Shown here piece after piece: positions 15,001 through 28,097 of a stretch of 64,000 bases of DNA. The translations under genes were made by a program, and so were the position numbers. Position 1 is the first letter of the stretch; each line of letters opens with the position of its first letter. The DNA lies in NCBI GenBank assembly GCA_024734555.1, contig JANPWX010000026.1:2650695-2714694 (forward strand), written 5' to 3'. Origin of the DNA: Trochalopteron elliotii (taxonomy: Eukaryota; Chordata; Aves; Passeriformes; Leiothrichidae). Below the pieces are notes generated by a model. That model was not told where the DNA came from. It saw only the letters and a program-made list of their open reading frames with translations, and made no database searches.

Positions 15001-18000
15001 TGAATGAGAAGTGGTTGAAGATATGTGCTTGAATTTAGTATTTTTTTTTTTATTCCATGGGCTAAAAAAATTTTTAAATTAGGGAAAGACAGAAATACCT
15101 TATGGTCAGATTCTGTGACAGGATCTTCAAAAACAATCTACAGAACAAACACAATTGATGAGAGAGAAAATGAGTTTACCAAGCTTGTGCATCACTGTAA
15201 ACAATGTTTGGGTTAAGCTTCTTAGTTGTAAATAAACTGACGTGATCTTGCAACCCCTGTCATCTTCATCACAATATTATATATTACTGCTAGACCACAA
15301 CTTTCCACAGCAGAACATTTTTTGTTTAGGATTTGCGAGCTGTCAGTCTTATTAACAATCATGGATGTGAGCTGTTTTTTTCTTCAGGCCCAACGAAACA
15401 TCATTGTCCTAATAAAAATGCAGCAACATTCAGTTTGTAAGTGGCAAACTGGCTGTTAAAAAAGTAAACATTTTATGAAACACTAAGGTAGGAAACATCC
15501 ATCAACAGAGGCAAAAAGTTTAAGTTGTTTTGAGCTGATGAGAGCTGGGGATGCAATGGTTTGAGCAGTGAGGATGGAGTGCAGGATTGGTACCAAAGAA
15601 CAGGCCAAATAGCCATGTCCCAGACTTTTGTCTTCAGCGTTTGAGAGAAATACATGTCTCAAATCATATACGACCCTGGTTTTACCTCAGCCATCCTAGG
15701 TATAGGCCAGGACAACACCAGCCTCAGCATGGTGTGAGTGGTTTTGGTGGACTAGTGGAAAAAAACCACAGTATTTGTAGGGTACTCCAGTCATACAGAA
15801 ATTGAAAAGTTTGCTTCCTGATAAAACGCAAACTGCATTTCCTCCATCTCTAATTTCATCTCTTTAAAGTGTTAATTTACAGTAATTTTTCTTAATACGT
15901 GGTTATAATGGTAACTGTAATGATGGCTTCATGTTTCAGTGAATATCAGCTTTGTTTTGTTCCATATTCAATCTCTCTGGATGATGTTTTATTATGCACA
16001 TTGACAGAAGTCAATGTCTGTTTGTTATTTCAGTTTTATATGTTACCAAGCTTGAGCACAGAGAAATTAAGTTGTTAGCTCTTTTATGATGCAGCTTGAA
16101 TTTGAAAAAGAAAAAGAGAGGGAAGTAAAATGGGCCAAAACCCCCACAATAAAAATATATAAAGACAAGCAATAGGAGACTGACTTCAGCTCAAAGAATG
16201 AATAGCATTTGCAACACAATAGAAATGGGAGGAAGCTTTATATGACATTGAATTTAGAAAAATTCCCAACCGTTTGCAGAAGGAACTAAATGTTCTGAAG
16301 GACTTCTGGGACAAAATAAAGGGGAACACTGAGTGCAAAGGCTTGTCAGATGCAGGGATGCATTCCAAAGATTTAGTTGAAAACCGAATGCTTAGGGAAA
16401 GACCTCATGAAGAGGTTCAGTCAGAACAGCCAGTGGCAAGCCAGGCAGAAGCAGCCTGTGGGAGGATCACACTGGGAAATGCAGCAGGAGAAATTGCACC
16501 ACAGAGCTGGCACATGGCAATCTCTCATTGACGAAAGCCTGAGAGCCAATAGCTGGGACATACAAACTGCAAGTGGCTCTGTGAGAACTGGAATTGCCAG
16601 GTGCTGAGCCATGGAGAATGAGGTTGCTCCTCCATCTGCAGGATAAACAGGCTACACATTACTTCAGCATCCCCAAATTGTCACAGTTAGTCAACTCAAT
16701 ACTGCTGGATAGCAGATAGGATCACTCCAGGTAGCACTGAAATGGATTCTTTTCATGTTTGAGAGAAGGTTACTCACTAACTTCTAGGGCATCGAACAAT
16801 TTGTTGTGCAATTAAGATTGCTGCAAACACAATCACTTTTAAAACAAACTAACTACAGTTGTCCCTTTATAGCCTCCATATGCACGGGATAAAATCTTCA
16901 CTCTTAATTAACCCAGTTACTTTCTGTTTTTCAACTGCAAGGGAAAACACTTGCTAAATTGGCTTAGATTTTGTTGCATTTTATTGGATTTTTAAAATGT
17001 TACTTTAATAACTGTTTCTTCTAAAAACTGACTGCAACATCATCTGAAATGAATGAGGACACAATGTTAATGGTATTAATTATTTTCTCTCCAAAGCACA
17101 CTGATTTTTTTCCAAACAGAAAAGTTGCTGCCCGGAGTACTGGCAAGCTACTTGATGGGTAAATGAGAAGCCCAGCCTTTACAAAAGTGGCAAGACAAGC
17201 AAGACACAGTATTTGCTGATGTTTCCCTGCCAGGGCATCCACATTCTGTTTCCTTCAGATTATACCATACTTTTGGTTTTGTGAAGGAAGCATACACAGT
17301 CCTAGCCAGAAAACTCGGCTGTTTATATGTGCCACATAAACAGAACAGTTATAAGTAGTAAAGATAGAGTGGTAAGTACTATTTTGTATATGTTTTGCAT
17401 AAATTTAACTATTTACTGAATGGCAGTGAAGGTTTATTGATACCCTAAAGTCCCTAATAACCAAATAGACCAGCTTTTAAAATGCTGCAGAGTAAAAGGA
17501 AGAAGAGTTGTACTATGATGTTTGCTGAAAGTCTTATTAATGACATTCATTAATAGAGAAGGCAACAACCCATAATTTACACATTTTAAAATGCAGCTGT
17601 GAAGCCCGAGTTTATTTTTCATTCTGTCTGGTGCTTTATCAGGAAGAGAATGAAGAGGATTTGCAAATGCACCAATAATTCAACACACGGTATAGAAAAA
17701 AAGCCCTCAGAAAGTGTATATCTCTCAAGTCTCAACTGAGTTTTAGCAGACATTGGAATTTGCTATTATAATCCACCTCCTATACTTCTGCTTAATGAAC
17801 TGTTGCAGGAGATATAAGAATATCAACTATCAGATACCAATGGCATTCAAACACTACATTTACTTTCATAAAATCCATTCTGTAATATACTCTCTATTCA
17901 GTAAAGTCTCTAAAGTATAAAAGATATGGATATTACTTATGCACCAATGGAAACACATTTAGAAATTAAAATTCTGCTATGTGACAGAGAAAATTACAGA

Positions 18001-21000
18001 ACCACCAAAGATTTATGAAAGAAATAAACAAAGGAAAAATTAGCATTACTTTAAAGATTTATCAGTACCACATATTCAGTAAAGTATGTTGTAAAATAAA
18101 ATGGCCCCACATCAACAAAAAACAATGAAGCTCTGATACTTTTACACAAATCTTTTTTGTCTTAGGCCTTGTGCTTTGGTTTTGGTGCATTTTTTAATTT
18201 CAGTGGTGTTGTCTATTGAATAGGTCATTGAGGAAATATTTCAAAGAGCTTTTCACTTGCCCTCTCAAGAGCAGAATGAGCAACAGGAGCATTTTATGAC
18301 CCATCACTTTTTTTTAATAAGCACCTGCAATTGTTGCTATGTTTTTCCTGGAGGTAAATTAAAAATGTCTGGAAAGATGGAGCATAAGCAGGAAGACTTT
18401 TATGTAATAGATGAACATTTTTTCTATTCTGATGACCTCTATAACAACATGTGGATTAAAACCCATATAAATCATGTAGTGAAAATCAATTTATGCATCC
18501 AGGTAAAAGAATGTCACAGAACTGTGGTAGCTGGAGTGACAGGTGCGTCACAATATAATAACCCATTCAGAGACAAAAAATTTTTACTGTGCAGGTGCAG
18601 GACTCAGTGTAGGACTCTTGAGAACAGGTAGCCACCCTTTCTCTTGTAGGGTCTGTGTTAGTAAGAATTCTAAGGTATTTTGTCTTGCCAAATACCGTTC
18701 TCAAACCCAATGTTCTCAGGCTCATATCTAATATTTATTGCTGAGGAGAGGACCTTGACTGAGATATCTGCACTTTTTATGCAGGAAGAAGACGGCAACA
18801 CCTTCCTTTGGCTCTCCATTTTAGATGTTATGAAAAAAGAAAAAGGATAGAGCTATGGTGGCCTTTATGGAAATTTTTCTTCCCTTAACCTGGGTGGATG
18901 GGTACCTTATACCATATAATGCATCCTCCATGACCATCCTGGGAGCCAGGGACAAGGAAGATGTGCTGCCCACTTAATATCCAAGTTGTAAAAATCCAGT
19001 GCTGTGTCCGTCATCCCACATCTTCCAGTGTTTGCAGGTTCCAAGTAATTGTCAAACCAGAGTATTACCAGAACGGACTACATTTGGGTCCATTCATGCT
19101 TTAACTTGGGTACAAGTCAAACCACACCCCAGACATCACAGTTCACTGCAGTGCCAATTGCAAAATAAAAGTTTTCTATTCCAACACAACATTCCCATCT
19201 TCTTTAATCCTCAGAGTAGTGTCTTCATCATATGTCAAGCTTTTTATTAAAATCTGTTCTCAATCGGTTGGGTTTTGTTTTTTTTTTTTGCTTTCCCCTC
19301 TCCCTTCCCCTTCCTCCCAGTTTAATTTTAGGCAACTGCTACTCAAGGCTTCCGATGTGACATTACTTTTTTGACAGATAGAAGTCTGAAGAGAATTTTG
19401 GTAGACCTTAATAGAGGTGGATTATTGATACTGTGTTTTTCGACTGAGTCTTCTTTCAGGGCTTTTATTGTGGATCTTTCTCATCACACAGGAACAATGA
19501 AACAGATGTGTCTGAGAAGTTTCCATGGCCAAAACCACTTCAGATGTCAGAAGAAATCCTAAGAGTCACAAATGGAGGTCTGGTGTCAGAGGATTGAACA
19601 GCCACAGTTTCTTTCTGTGATGATAATGATTTGACCATGCAGAAAAGTGTATAAAACACTCCAAAATTCTAAAATCAAACCCAGAAAAGTCAAACCCTAT
19701 ATAAAAGGGAAAGTTTATAGCAATATTTAAGTTTTTGAAAGAACATACCAACAGAAAAAAGCCCACTGCTCTTAGAAGTCCAATTATTTGGCTTTCACTA
19801 TTGTAATGAGTTGCACATAGCACATAATGTTCAGCAAAAAAGTTGGATTAATAGCCATGCTGGAAAAGAAACTGTAACTTTTGCAGCCTGATCTGCAGCC
19901 CCTCTGTGTCAGTCAATGATGAGGTTTAAGGAAACAGAACATTCAGAAGCAGCTGCCTGGAAAAATTGGAATATTGAATTGAATGTTTGAATTTGAAATG
20001 CTATATCTGATACTGTAGACAGTCTTTTGCATATGGTTATTGAGAGGTAGATATCATAATATAATAATAATTTGAATTCTACCCACAGTAATAAGACAAC
20101 AGCTATGGGATAAATAAAAAATAGAACAAAAAAAAATTTTGCAGAAATTGATATTGGTTTGCAGCCACAAATGCATATTTCCTTATTAAAGCACTTGATT
20201 AAATAGTGGAAAGATGTTACGTAAATCAATCAGAGAATACAGTGAAACTTTGGCAGGTTCCATGATGCAGATGACTATTGACCCATGGCTACAGTACATT
20301 ATGTTTATTGCACCTTCCAGCTTTACGTGGTGGTTTGAACTTTCAGAATAGATGAATCTGGGCACAGAAGTCATTAAAAATTGACCATCTGGAAATCCAA
20401 CCATCATTTCAGCTATGTGTAATGTAAGGAAACACAGCAGCCTGCTGTTTGGAACAGGTTTTCAAAGTCTACAGAACATTTCCTCCAGAACTGTTGGCAG
20501 TTCTTGATAAAGAAATAAATGTCAACAGAATAAAAGAAATTATTATGAGAGCTGTAAGTGACACTGCAAACAGATGGGTTTCTTTTGGCATTTAGACTTA
20601 CCTGGCACTGCAATATAAGACAAAAGCATCGTCATGGCACAATAGAGTTTCAGGATTCTGTAAATCTATGGGGGTTTACTTTGGGAAGTTTAGGAGGGGA
20701 AGATACTGTGGAATAAGAACACCTGTGAAATAATTCCTGAAGACTATATTTAAAAACTTTTTTATTTTTTGTCATTTATGATGGTCTATACCCTGTCTTC
20801 AGGCTTTGGAAGGAAATATATGGAAAATCTATGTATTCTGAAGAAGTAACTCTGGGTTTGTCTTCATGTAAGATGAGAGCAGAATTTTGTCTTCTGCCTT
20901 CAGGCATATGACTGTATCTTCATTCTTTTAGTTTCCATCCCCGTAATACTCCATGAAAGCTGTATGGAGTGGCTTGAAGCTTTGTGAACTGGTTAACAAT

Positions 21001-21494
21001 ACAATACAAGAAAATAAAGAGATAAATATAAGCATGAGAGAATGGTTTCCTTTCCTTTATGTTTTTATTGTGTTTCAGAGAAGAAAGAAATTTCCTTCCA
21101 CCAGGAGGGAAATTGCTTTGTGACTAAAATGGTATTAGACTGTCTCTTAGGAATTTTCTGAAACACAGAAGAGTAACAGCAAGAAAGAACAAACAAATAC
21201 TGCTGTGTGAATAGATTTGAAAATAAACCTTATTTTACAGCATGTATTTCAGAAGTTCTGGAGCCGGAAAGAATTGCAAGATATTGTGCCTAACAACAGG
21301 CCTTGGATATTTCTTCAAGCAAATCCTCTTTAATTAAAACTTAATAACAATGACAACCCAGTCTTGACTTAGAGTATTAGCAATTCTGTAGAACCTGCTG
21401 CACTATTTCACAAGTGGTTCCAAAATCAATTAGCTTCAAAGTCAGAACTCCCCACTTGATTTCTAGCTAGATTTGATCTAGCTTCAATTTCCAG
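1..21494. other. Intergenic DNA, no gene recognised
   Basis: AT-rich unique sequence with no recognisable transposon, RNA gene or conserved protein block. Open frames of 60-124 codons, for example at 6968-7342 (minus), 8346-8666 (plus) and 18257-18631 (plus), have no familiar motif and resemble chance frames. Small features are perfect inverted repeats at 5733-5750 (AGCCCAGC-AA-GCTGGGCT) and 14209-14226 (CTCACTCA-CT-TGAGTGAG), and a duplicated TATATATACTGG word near 10760-10780. A somewhat GC-richer patch lies at 12280-12620. Confidence 0.7.
5577..5600. repeat. 10-bp tandem duplication (ATATGCCAGG x2)
   Basis: ATATGCCAGG occurs at 5581-5590 and 5591-5600, preceded by a partial copy (CAGG). 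Confidence 0.85.
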
Positions 21495-22618
21495 GTACTG
21501 GATTTTTGTTTAATTTTGGATTTCAGTAAAGATTTTGATGCTGTCTCTCACAGTATCCTTCTGGACAAAATGTCCAGCACTCAGCTGGATAACTGTGTTA
21601 CATGATGGGTGAGCAACTGGCTCATGGATCAGGCACAAAGGTGAATGGGGTGATGTCAGACTGGTGACCTGTCACTAGTGAGGTTCCACAGGACCCCATC
21701 GTAGGGCCAGTGCACTTCAGTGTCTTCAGAAATTACTTGGACCTGGACCGGATGGGATACTAAGTTTGTCAGTGATACAAAACTGGGAGGAGCTGTTGAC
21801 TTGCTTGAAGGAAGAGAGGATTTATAGAGAAACGTGAACAAATCAGAGGGATGGGAAATCACCAACCATAAGTAGTTCAACAAGGGCAAGTTTTGGGTTC
21901 CTCACCTGAAACAGGGGTACCCTGGGTGCACAGAGAGACTGGGGAATGAGAGGCTGGAGAGCAGCACCATGGAAAGGAACCTGGTCTATGGCAAGTTGAA
22001 TTTGAGTCATTGTGCCCTGGCAGCCAGGAGGGCTAACCCTGTCCTGGGAGTCATCAGGGACAACATCACCAGCTGGGCAAGGGAGGGGATTGTCCCCTCT
22101 GCTCTGCACAGGGGAGGCCTCACCTCTAGTGCTGGGGGCAGTTTTGGGTCACACAATATAAGAAAGAGAAAAAATTATTAGACAGTGTCCAAAGCAGGGC
22201 AGCAAAGATGGTGAAGGGTCTGAAGGAGAAGTTGTGTGAGTAGTGACTGAGGACACTTGGTCTGTACAACCTGGAGGAGAGTGAGGGTAGACCTCATTGC
22301 AGTTACAGCTTCCTCATGAGGGGAAGAGGAGGGGCAGGCACTGATCTCTTCTCTCTGGTGTCTGAAGTTGTGGACCTGAAGTTGTGTCAGGGGAGGTTTA
22401 GGTTGGAAATCAGGAAAAGTTTATTGACCAGAGGGTGATCAGCCAGTGGAACAGTTCTCCAGGGAAGTGGTCACAGCACCAGCCTGACAGAGCTCAAGGA
22501 GCATTTGGACAATGCTCTCAGGCACATGGTGTGATTCTTGGGGTGTCCTGTTCAGGACTTGATCCTTGTGGGTGCCTTCCAACTCAGCACATTCTGTACT
22601 TCTGTGATTCTGTGAAAT
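21495..22618 (+). mobile_element. CR1 LINE, 5'-truncated and degenerate, end of ORF2 plus 3' UTR
   Basis: The translation near 21517 reads LDFSKDFDAVSHSILLDKM, the typical CR1 reverse-transcriptase block. It is followed by WVSNWL-like, VTS.VPQ-like and DTKF.SDTKLGG-like remnants. Further on are the conserved C-terminal blocks: RLGNERPGEQHHGKE near 21930, CPGSQEG-like near 22015, and GRFRLEIRKSLL near 22400. These blocks fall in different frames and are broken by stops, so the copy is inactive. The right end carries the CR1 3' signature (GTGCCTTCCAACTCAG, then octamer-like ATTCTGTA/CTTCTGTG/ATTCTGTG units), which fixes the plus-strand orientation. The left end is approximate. A perfect 8-bp inverted repeat (21465-21483) lies just outside it. 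Confidence 0.92.
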
Positions 22619-24563
22619 ACCATATAATTTAGTATGTAATAAACAGCATCTGCTTACTGCACCGTCATATTCATACTAACAGAAACAAAAGCATCACAGT
22701 AATGGCAATCCTGGGCATACCAAATGAAAACAATAAAGTAGGATAGAATTCAAACCATGGTCCTCACTTTTTTTTGGGAATATTTAAGAAGGTTTTAATC
22801 ATCCATCACACAGGGCTACATGAGCTATATATAACATTTTCTAAGGCATGATTAAGTTTTTAAGTACACAATAAAAGCAGATGATAAAATGTTTTACGAG
22901 GATGCCCTTGCACACAGGATGTGATTAATACATGGTGAGGGAATCGGTTGTCTCTTTGAATGCCCAGACTGGGGCTTCCTGAAAACACTAGTGTTGGCAA
23001 GGGAAAAGTTAGGATTAATATTACTTGAAGCAGAGTATTTGACTGTAGTAGATAGCTAACTCTGCCCTTGTCTGTATTGATAAAAGTCCCCTGGACCTCA
23101 AAGGATCCATACAGTCAAGTTCAAAGTGGATGCTGATATAAATAAGGATCCTAGACTCCTCATGTCTGTCCCCATATGTGTGTCCATGACAGCACAAACA
23201 CCCAAACTCATTAATGGGTTTGGTTTTTGAGTAGAAAAATGTATTTTGCAGGAAAGTGATCTGTGCTTTTTAGCTGGCTGCCTTTGTCACTTTGACAAAG
23301 AACTGCATATTCAGGCTGATATATATTTGATTCTATAATGATCCTCAAGTTACCTAAAGTTTCTCTAAAATCAGATAACTCTTTGGAATTCATCCTACCC
23401 GGTTCAGTCAGGAACTATTTATGTGCTTTTTATGTTGCAATCAATAAAGTAGCATTGCTATAATATAGTATTGATAAGAATTAAAATAGTCAGGGTTTTG
23501 GATATACTGTCTGAACCACAAGGAAATGTACAATTTAAACTACAGACAGAACATTAAATACTACACCAGACACCAAGTTCCACAGAAGACTATTCCCACA
23601 CTTTCTGTTTAAGTCTCATGTGAGGCAACAAACTATTAAGGAGATATAATCATAACTGGCACTCTAGGGCTACATTATTATGAGAATCTTGTCCCAGGCA
23701 AAAGCTGACCCAGGAAAAACATGCATCAGGGGACATGGAGAATAGTCACCTTGGTAGCAATAAGAGTAAGCATAATCAGGTATAGCAAATACTGAAAGTG
23801 TCAAAATAAAAGTGCTGATCCTAAAGCTGAATGTCTACTATGGAGTAAATAGAAAAAAACACCCAACTGTTTGGAATCTATGTAGGAGAAGAATTATATA
23901 GCAGTGTTATAGCTAACTGAAATAATTCTCTTTTATGATGTCTCAAAATGTAAGTGATAGCTCATGTGCATTTTAAGTAGGTCTTTGTGGGGCAAGCTGC
24001 TATTGCAAGTACAGCAATGTGGTTTGAAAATCTTCCTCTTTCATACACTCTAGGTTTCTATATTTAAGACATTTGAATGCACCTTCAGTACCATGTGACC
24101 AGCTTTGCACAGTGACTGAGGGTGAAAAGCAGATGATAATCATCTGTGTCTCTCCACACTATTATGAACACCAGGGCTTTTGAAGACTTATATGAATCCA
24201 ATATTATTAATAGGAGCAATCATTGTATAAGTTTCACTTTGATGAGAAAATGGACTCAGGAGCATTTCTAATTTGAGCTGCTGTTACCTGTGCTAGGGTG
24301 AGATGCATAATAGACCTTCTAAAGTACTCACATCCCACAATTCTATGTCAAAGGAAAGGCACTTCAGCACTTTATCTCTTACCACTACTTTACACTGAGA
24401 ACTGAGTCTGTCTTCTAGTTAAACAAATATATATGGGAATTCTTGGGCAAGATATGGTGTGAGTTTGAGGAATGAGCAATTAGGAAACATAAGACTAAAA
24501 TGATCTTTCTCCTGGATGAAGATGCTTGTTTTTCTTGTGAAAAATGTAAACAACCAGGGGTGT
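22619..24563. other. Intergenic DNA between the large CR1 and the putative terminal exon
   Basis: No repeat or reading frame of note. If the exon at 24564-24824 is real, this stretch to its left would hold its 3' UTR, but no AATAAA or ATTAAA on the minus strand was found in 24241-24563. Confidence 0.65.
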
Positions 24564-24824
24564 TCATTTTTTTTCCCATTCAGCAATGAGTTCTACTCCC
24601 AAAAACTTTTCAAATAAGTCCAAGATTTTCTGTTCAGTGTTGCATTTGATATCCTCTTTGGAGAACCAAACCCAATAGATTCTGCTCTTGTCCACGTCCT
24701 TCTGTTTTGACAACATCCTGTATTTTGTCCGGATAGTGTGCAAAACACTTCGCAGTAGGGAAAAGCAATGCCATGAAGATACTGATCTGCAAATAGTCCT
24801 TCTGACAAGATCGAATAGCTTGGG
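24564..24824 (-). CDS. Putative 3'-terminal coding exon of an unrecognised gene (or a decayed exon)
   Basis: On the minus strand a convincing 3' splice site precedes this stretch. A branch-point-like TACTAAG lies at 24854-24860, followed by the pyrimidine-rich tract TTCCTGTCTTTCTGCTTTAG ending at 24825. From the next base an uninterrupted 86-codon frame runs to TGA at 24564-24566. The in-frame triplet just before it is TAG, so the frame opens exactly at the acceptor. The peptide begins PKLFDLVRRTICRSV, has a basic middle part, then the aromatic stretch YWVWFSKEDIK, and ends in an amphipathic segment, ILDLFEKFLGVELIAEWEKK. I do not recognise the family; the start is faintly reminiscent of a SOCS-box beginning, too weakly to use. 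Against it, no AATAAA or ATTAAA occurs on this strand between 24563 and 24241, no upstream exons were identified, and an 86-codon open frame can arise by chance. Exon phase is assumed to be 0. Confidence 0.25.
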   Translation of the reverse strand, partial: PKLFDLVRRTICRSVSSWHCFSLLRSVLHTIRTKYRMLSKQKDVDKSRIYWVWFSKEDIKCNTEQKILDLFEKFLGVELIAEWEKK

Positions 24825-25574
24825 CTAAAGCAGAAAGACAGGAATAGTTTTCACTTAGTACCTACTTTTTTTACTTTTCTTCTTTCCCTTCCCTTTCTGT
24901 TAATGGATTAGATACACGCTTTTGTTGAAGTGAAGAAATAACAGCAATGGTTTGGTATCACATCAGCGTATCATAGCTTGATATTATCTGATTTTGTGAA
25001 TTTCTTACACTTTAAATCAAGAATTTACCTATGGATTGGCACCCTTACATGAATAAAAAGCAGGATAGATTGCATGAGTATGTGCTGCTGTCATCAGTTT
25101 AATAAAAAAGTTATCTTTTACTTCTACATAAATTTATAAAATACTCTTAGTTCTCAATCAGTACTTACTTGTTTGTCAGCTGTCTTTTACTGGCTTGGAT
25201 GTATGCACAAAAATGAAAAAACTACTTTATTTGGACTGAATCACATGTCACATTAAATTAGGAAAGTGAGCTGCTGTGGAGGAAACATTAATTAAATCAG
25301 GGAGAACTGTGTGCTCAAACTTTGAATGCATTTAGAACTGCTCTAGGGTAAAAAAAAACAAAATGAGAAAACAATACCATCCTAAATTATATTCAGAAAG
25401 CTGTAGCTAGAAGCAGACACAGTCACAGGCAGAAATCTGCCAGCTTGATACCAGTTAGATACCAGCATATTACAAAATAGATTTTGTGTTCTATTCCCTG
25501 AAATTTTTGCAGTTGCTTGATTGCCAGATGTTCAGTGGGTGTTCATGGTCATATGAAAGAAAGACGTAACACCA

Positions 25575-25625
25575 GATATATATATAAAATATATAATATA
25601 TTATATATTATATATATATATATAT
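25575..25625. repeat. (TA)n microsatellite with AAAA/TAATA interruptions
   Basis: About 50 bases of alternating TA with a few interruptions. It is self-complementary and likely to be length-variable. Confidence 0.95.
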
Positions 25626-26436
25626 GCATATTTGTAGTAGAAAGGATCAATATATCATATATCATTAGCATAAGTGCATCTTTTTTTTATATGATCAGAG
25701 ACTGGAGTAACAGAGGGTTCTTTCCCTAAAATTTTTGAGCTTTTTTCTAGAAATAAAATTTATTTTAAAAGGAAATATCTCTGACAAATCCACAGGTTCT
25801 TTTCAAAAGAAATGTTTCAACCCCATAAAGGACAAGTGTCTTCATTTCAATCAATTCCTGCTGTCAGCATCATGTAAACAACATAACAGGACCAGTATGT
25901 TATAGCCAGTGTAATGAGGAAGGTCTGTGATTTATGGGACACAAAGAATGAATGACTCTGTTGCTTTACAATGATACCTGTGAAATGAAACATAAAAAGG
26001 GAGAGTATCAAGACAGCTTGAGCTACTGCAAGTGTGCAGCATTTAAGTTTTCTCTTAATATATGGGTACGGCTCAATTGCTAAAAAAGCAGATCGTGATG
26101 AAGGTGAAGGTCATCAAAGATTTACATTCAAAGCTAACATGTAATTAAGCTGGAGGATTCTGCAAAATTTACAAGTGATTTAATGTCTTTGCTGTTCAAT
26201 TGTAAGTAGTAAAGGAATTTAACAATTTTTTTTCCCCCACAAAAATCATTGCTTTTATACTTTGACTTTAATTTTTCTTTAACAGTAAAGGCTTATATTG
26301 AACAGAGGTCACATTTAATCAGAAAAGCAGGAAAACCAGAAACAAATACCAACCCGCAAACCCTATATATCAGCCAAGAATTTTACTCTGGGCATAGAAA
26401 TAACTTCCCAGTATTTGGGGGACACTATAAGTCGTA

Positions 26437-26596
26437 TTTTCTTTTTCTTTTTTTTTCTTCTTTTTTTTCTTTTCTTTTCTTTTCTTTTCTTTTCTTTTCT
26501 TTTCTTTTCTTTTCTTTTCTTTTCTTTTCTTTTCTTTTCTTTTCTTTTCTTTTCTTTTCTTTTCTTTTCTTTTCTTTCCTTTTCTTTCCTTTTCTT

Positions 26597-26629
<33 letters not shown>
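26437..26629. repeat. (TTTTC)n microsatellite grading into a T31 run
   Basis: About 20 uninterrupted TTTTC units run from about 26467. TTTCC-containing variants follow, and then a homopolymer of about 31 T to 26629. Long F/S/L-rich reading frames across it are products of the repeat. On the minus strand this is A31 followed by (GAAAA)n, which could be an expanded poly(A) tail of an old retroposon, but no such element is recognisable beside it. Confidence 0.97.
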
Positions 26630-26630
<1 letters not shown>

Positions 26631-28058
26631 TAAGGGATTTTAAAAGAAAGTGTGAAAATCAGCTTTTCATTTTATAATTTGGTGTTAGGCAAGTCAGAAT
26701 TGCCAAAAAAGAAGAATTTCAGGTAATTCTTAGTGCATTGAAAAAAGATCAAACTTGTGTATCTGAAAACATATGTTAGCTATTATAACTTGCACTAAAC
26801 CTTCAGGTTTTTATTTATACTTCCCCCTGGCTTTCATGAAATTTTACCATTACATCCCAAACCCGTAATTTCTCTGGTAAAAAAATTGTGCATTACTAGA
26901 GTTCATTTAGTTAACTTTTTCTGAAAAACTATGATGCTGAGATGTTGTTCTGTGCAAATTATGTCTGAAGGAATCAGTCATACAAAACAGGTCCTAAGAA
27001 GAATAGTAGAAAAATTTGGCATAGATAATTGTTCTACATTGTGGTTTTTCATCTGTCCCTGCTCGTTACGACTAAGAAAATATCTCTCATGGTCCTATAT
27101 TGCTAAGAATAAATTTCTCTTCCAAAGACTTGCATTTGTTTATATTATTTCTCAAAATATAATGAGAAAAAAATGCAGCAGATGAGACAAACATTTAAAA
27201 TTGGCATCTGAGAAAAACATATACTTTATACACAAAACACGAGGAAAATAAGAGGTAGTACTAAATCTACATATGAATTTTGTTATCTTGTTTTACTTTC
27301 AGCATGGTACTTTAATATGTTTTTGTACAGAGGCCATCACATAGTGTTACCAAGAGGTGTTATGACCACTCCCTGAAGGGATAGGTAACCCAGGTTCTTG
27401 TTAATAGGTCTCTTGGGATCAGAGTGGATTAGAGTGGAATGACACTGAATTATTGCTGTTTGTAAACATATGTATGTAGGGTTTATTTTAAAACAATATG
27501 GCTGCAATAGAAAGCAGGTATGCATCCATGTTGATTATTTATCTTTCCTAACAGAAAGGAAAGGAATAAAAAGAAAAATGCATGCTGGAAAGAAAAATAG
27601 AAAGTAACTGAAAAATAAAGACTTGCTAAAGACAAACTGTTCCTGAATGAAAGTGACAAAGCAATGAAAAGAAATTAGTTATCTTCAGGAGTCAGGAATA
27701 GCCTAATATTTACCAAATGAAGATTATTTCCTATTTGCAGCCATAAGATCTGCAAATCAAGATTTCTCTCAATCTATATGTTTTTATTTCACTTCTACAA
27801 CAATTGGAGCAGGGATTTTTACCACGGTGAAATATTAGGAGTTTCATTAAAAGCTTGAAATTCATCCTTTTTTTTACTGAGTACCAAAATTGTACTTTTT
27901 GCTTCTTCATAATAAAATCTAAGAAACAGTTAGTAAGGGGATATATTTTTTTAATGATTAAATCTCCTGTTAATTGAAAAATATTTCTGTGTCTATAATC
28001 CTTTTGGAAAAAGCTCTTCTCTGCTTCCTTCAATATTTGCTCTTCAAGATAAATGATG

Positions 28059-28097
28059 TAACCCATGATAAAACTAAAGCTAACCCATGATAAAACT
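28059..28097. repeat. 17-bp direct repeat separated by 5 bp
   Basis: TAACCCATGATAAAACT occurs at 28059-28075 and identically at 28081-28097. It is a small recent local duplication. Confidence 0.85.

Noticed and set aside
18257..18631. 124-codon plus-strand frame
   Set aside because: No recognisable domain, no upstream promoter or splice context that I could support, and a length compatible with chance in 64 kb read in six frames.
21656..22181. Open frames on both strands
   Set aside because: They are shadows and fragments within the degenerate CR1.
24593..24808. 71-codon minus-strand frame beginning with ATG inside the putative exon
   Set aside because: It uses a different frame from the one that opens at the splice acceptor and is probably a shadow. 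It remains the alternative if the exon is not real.
26249..26677. 142-codon plus-strand open frame rich in F, S and L
   Set aside because: Most of it is translation of the (TTTTC)n/T31 repeat.
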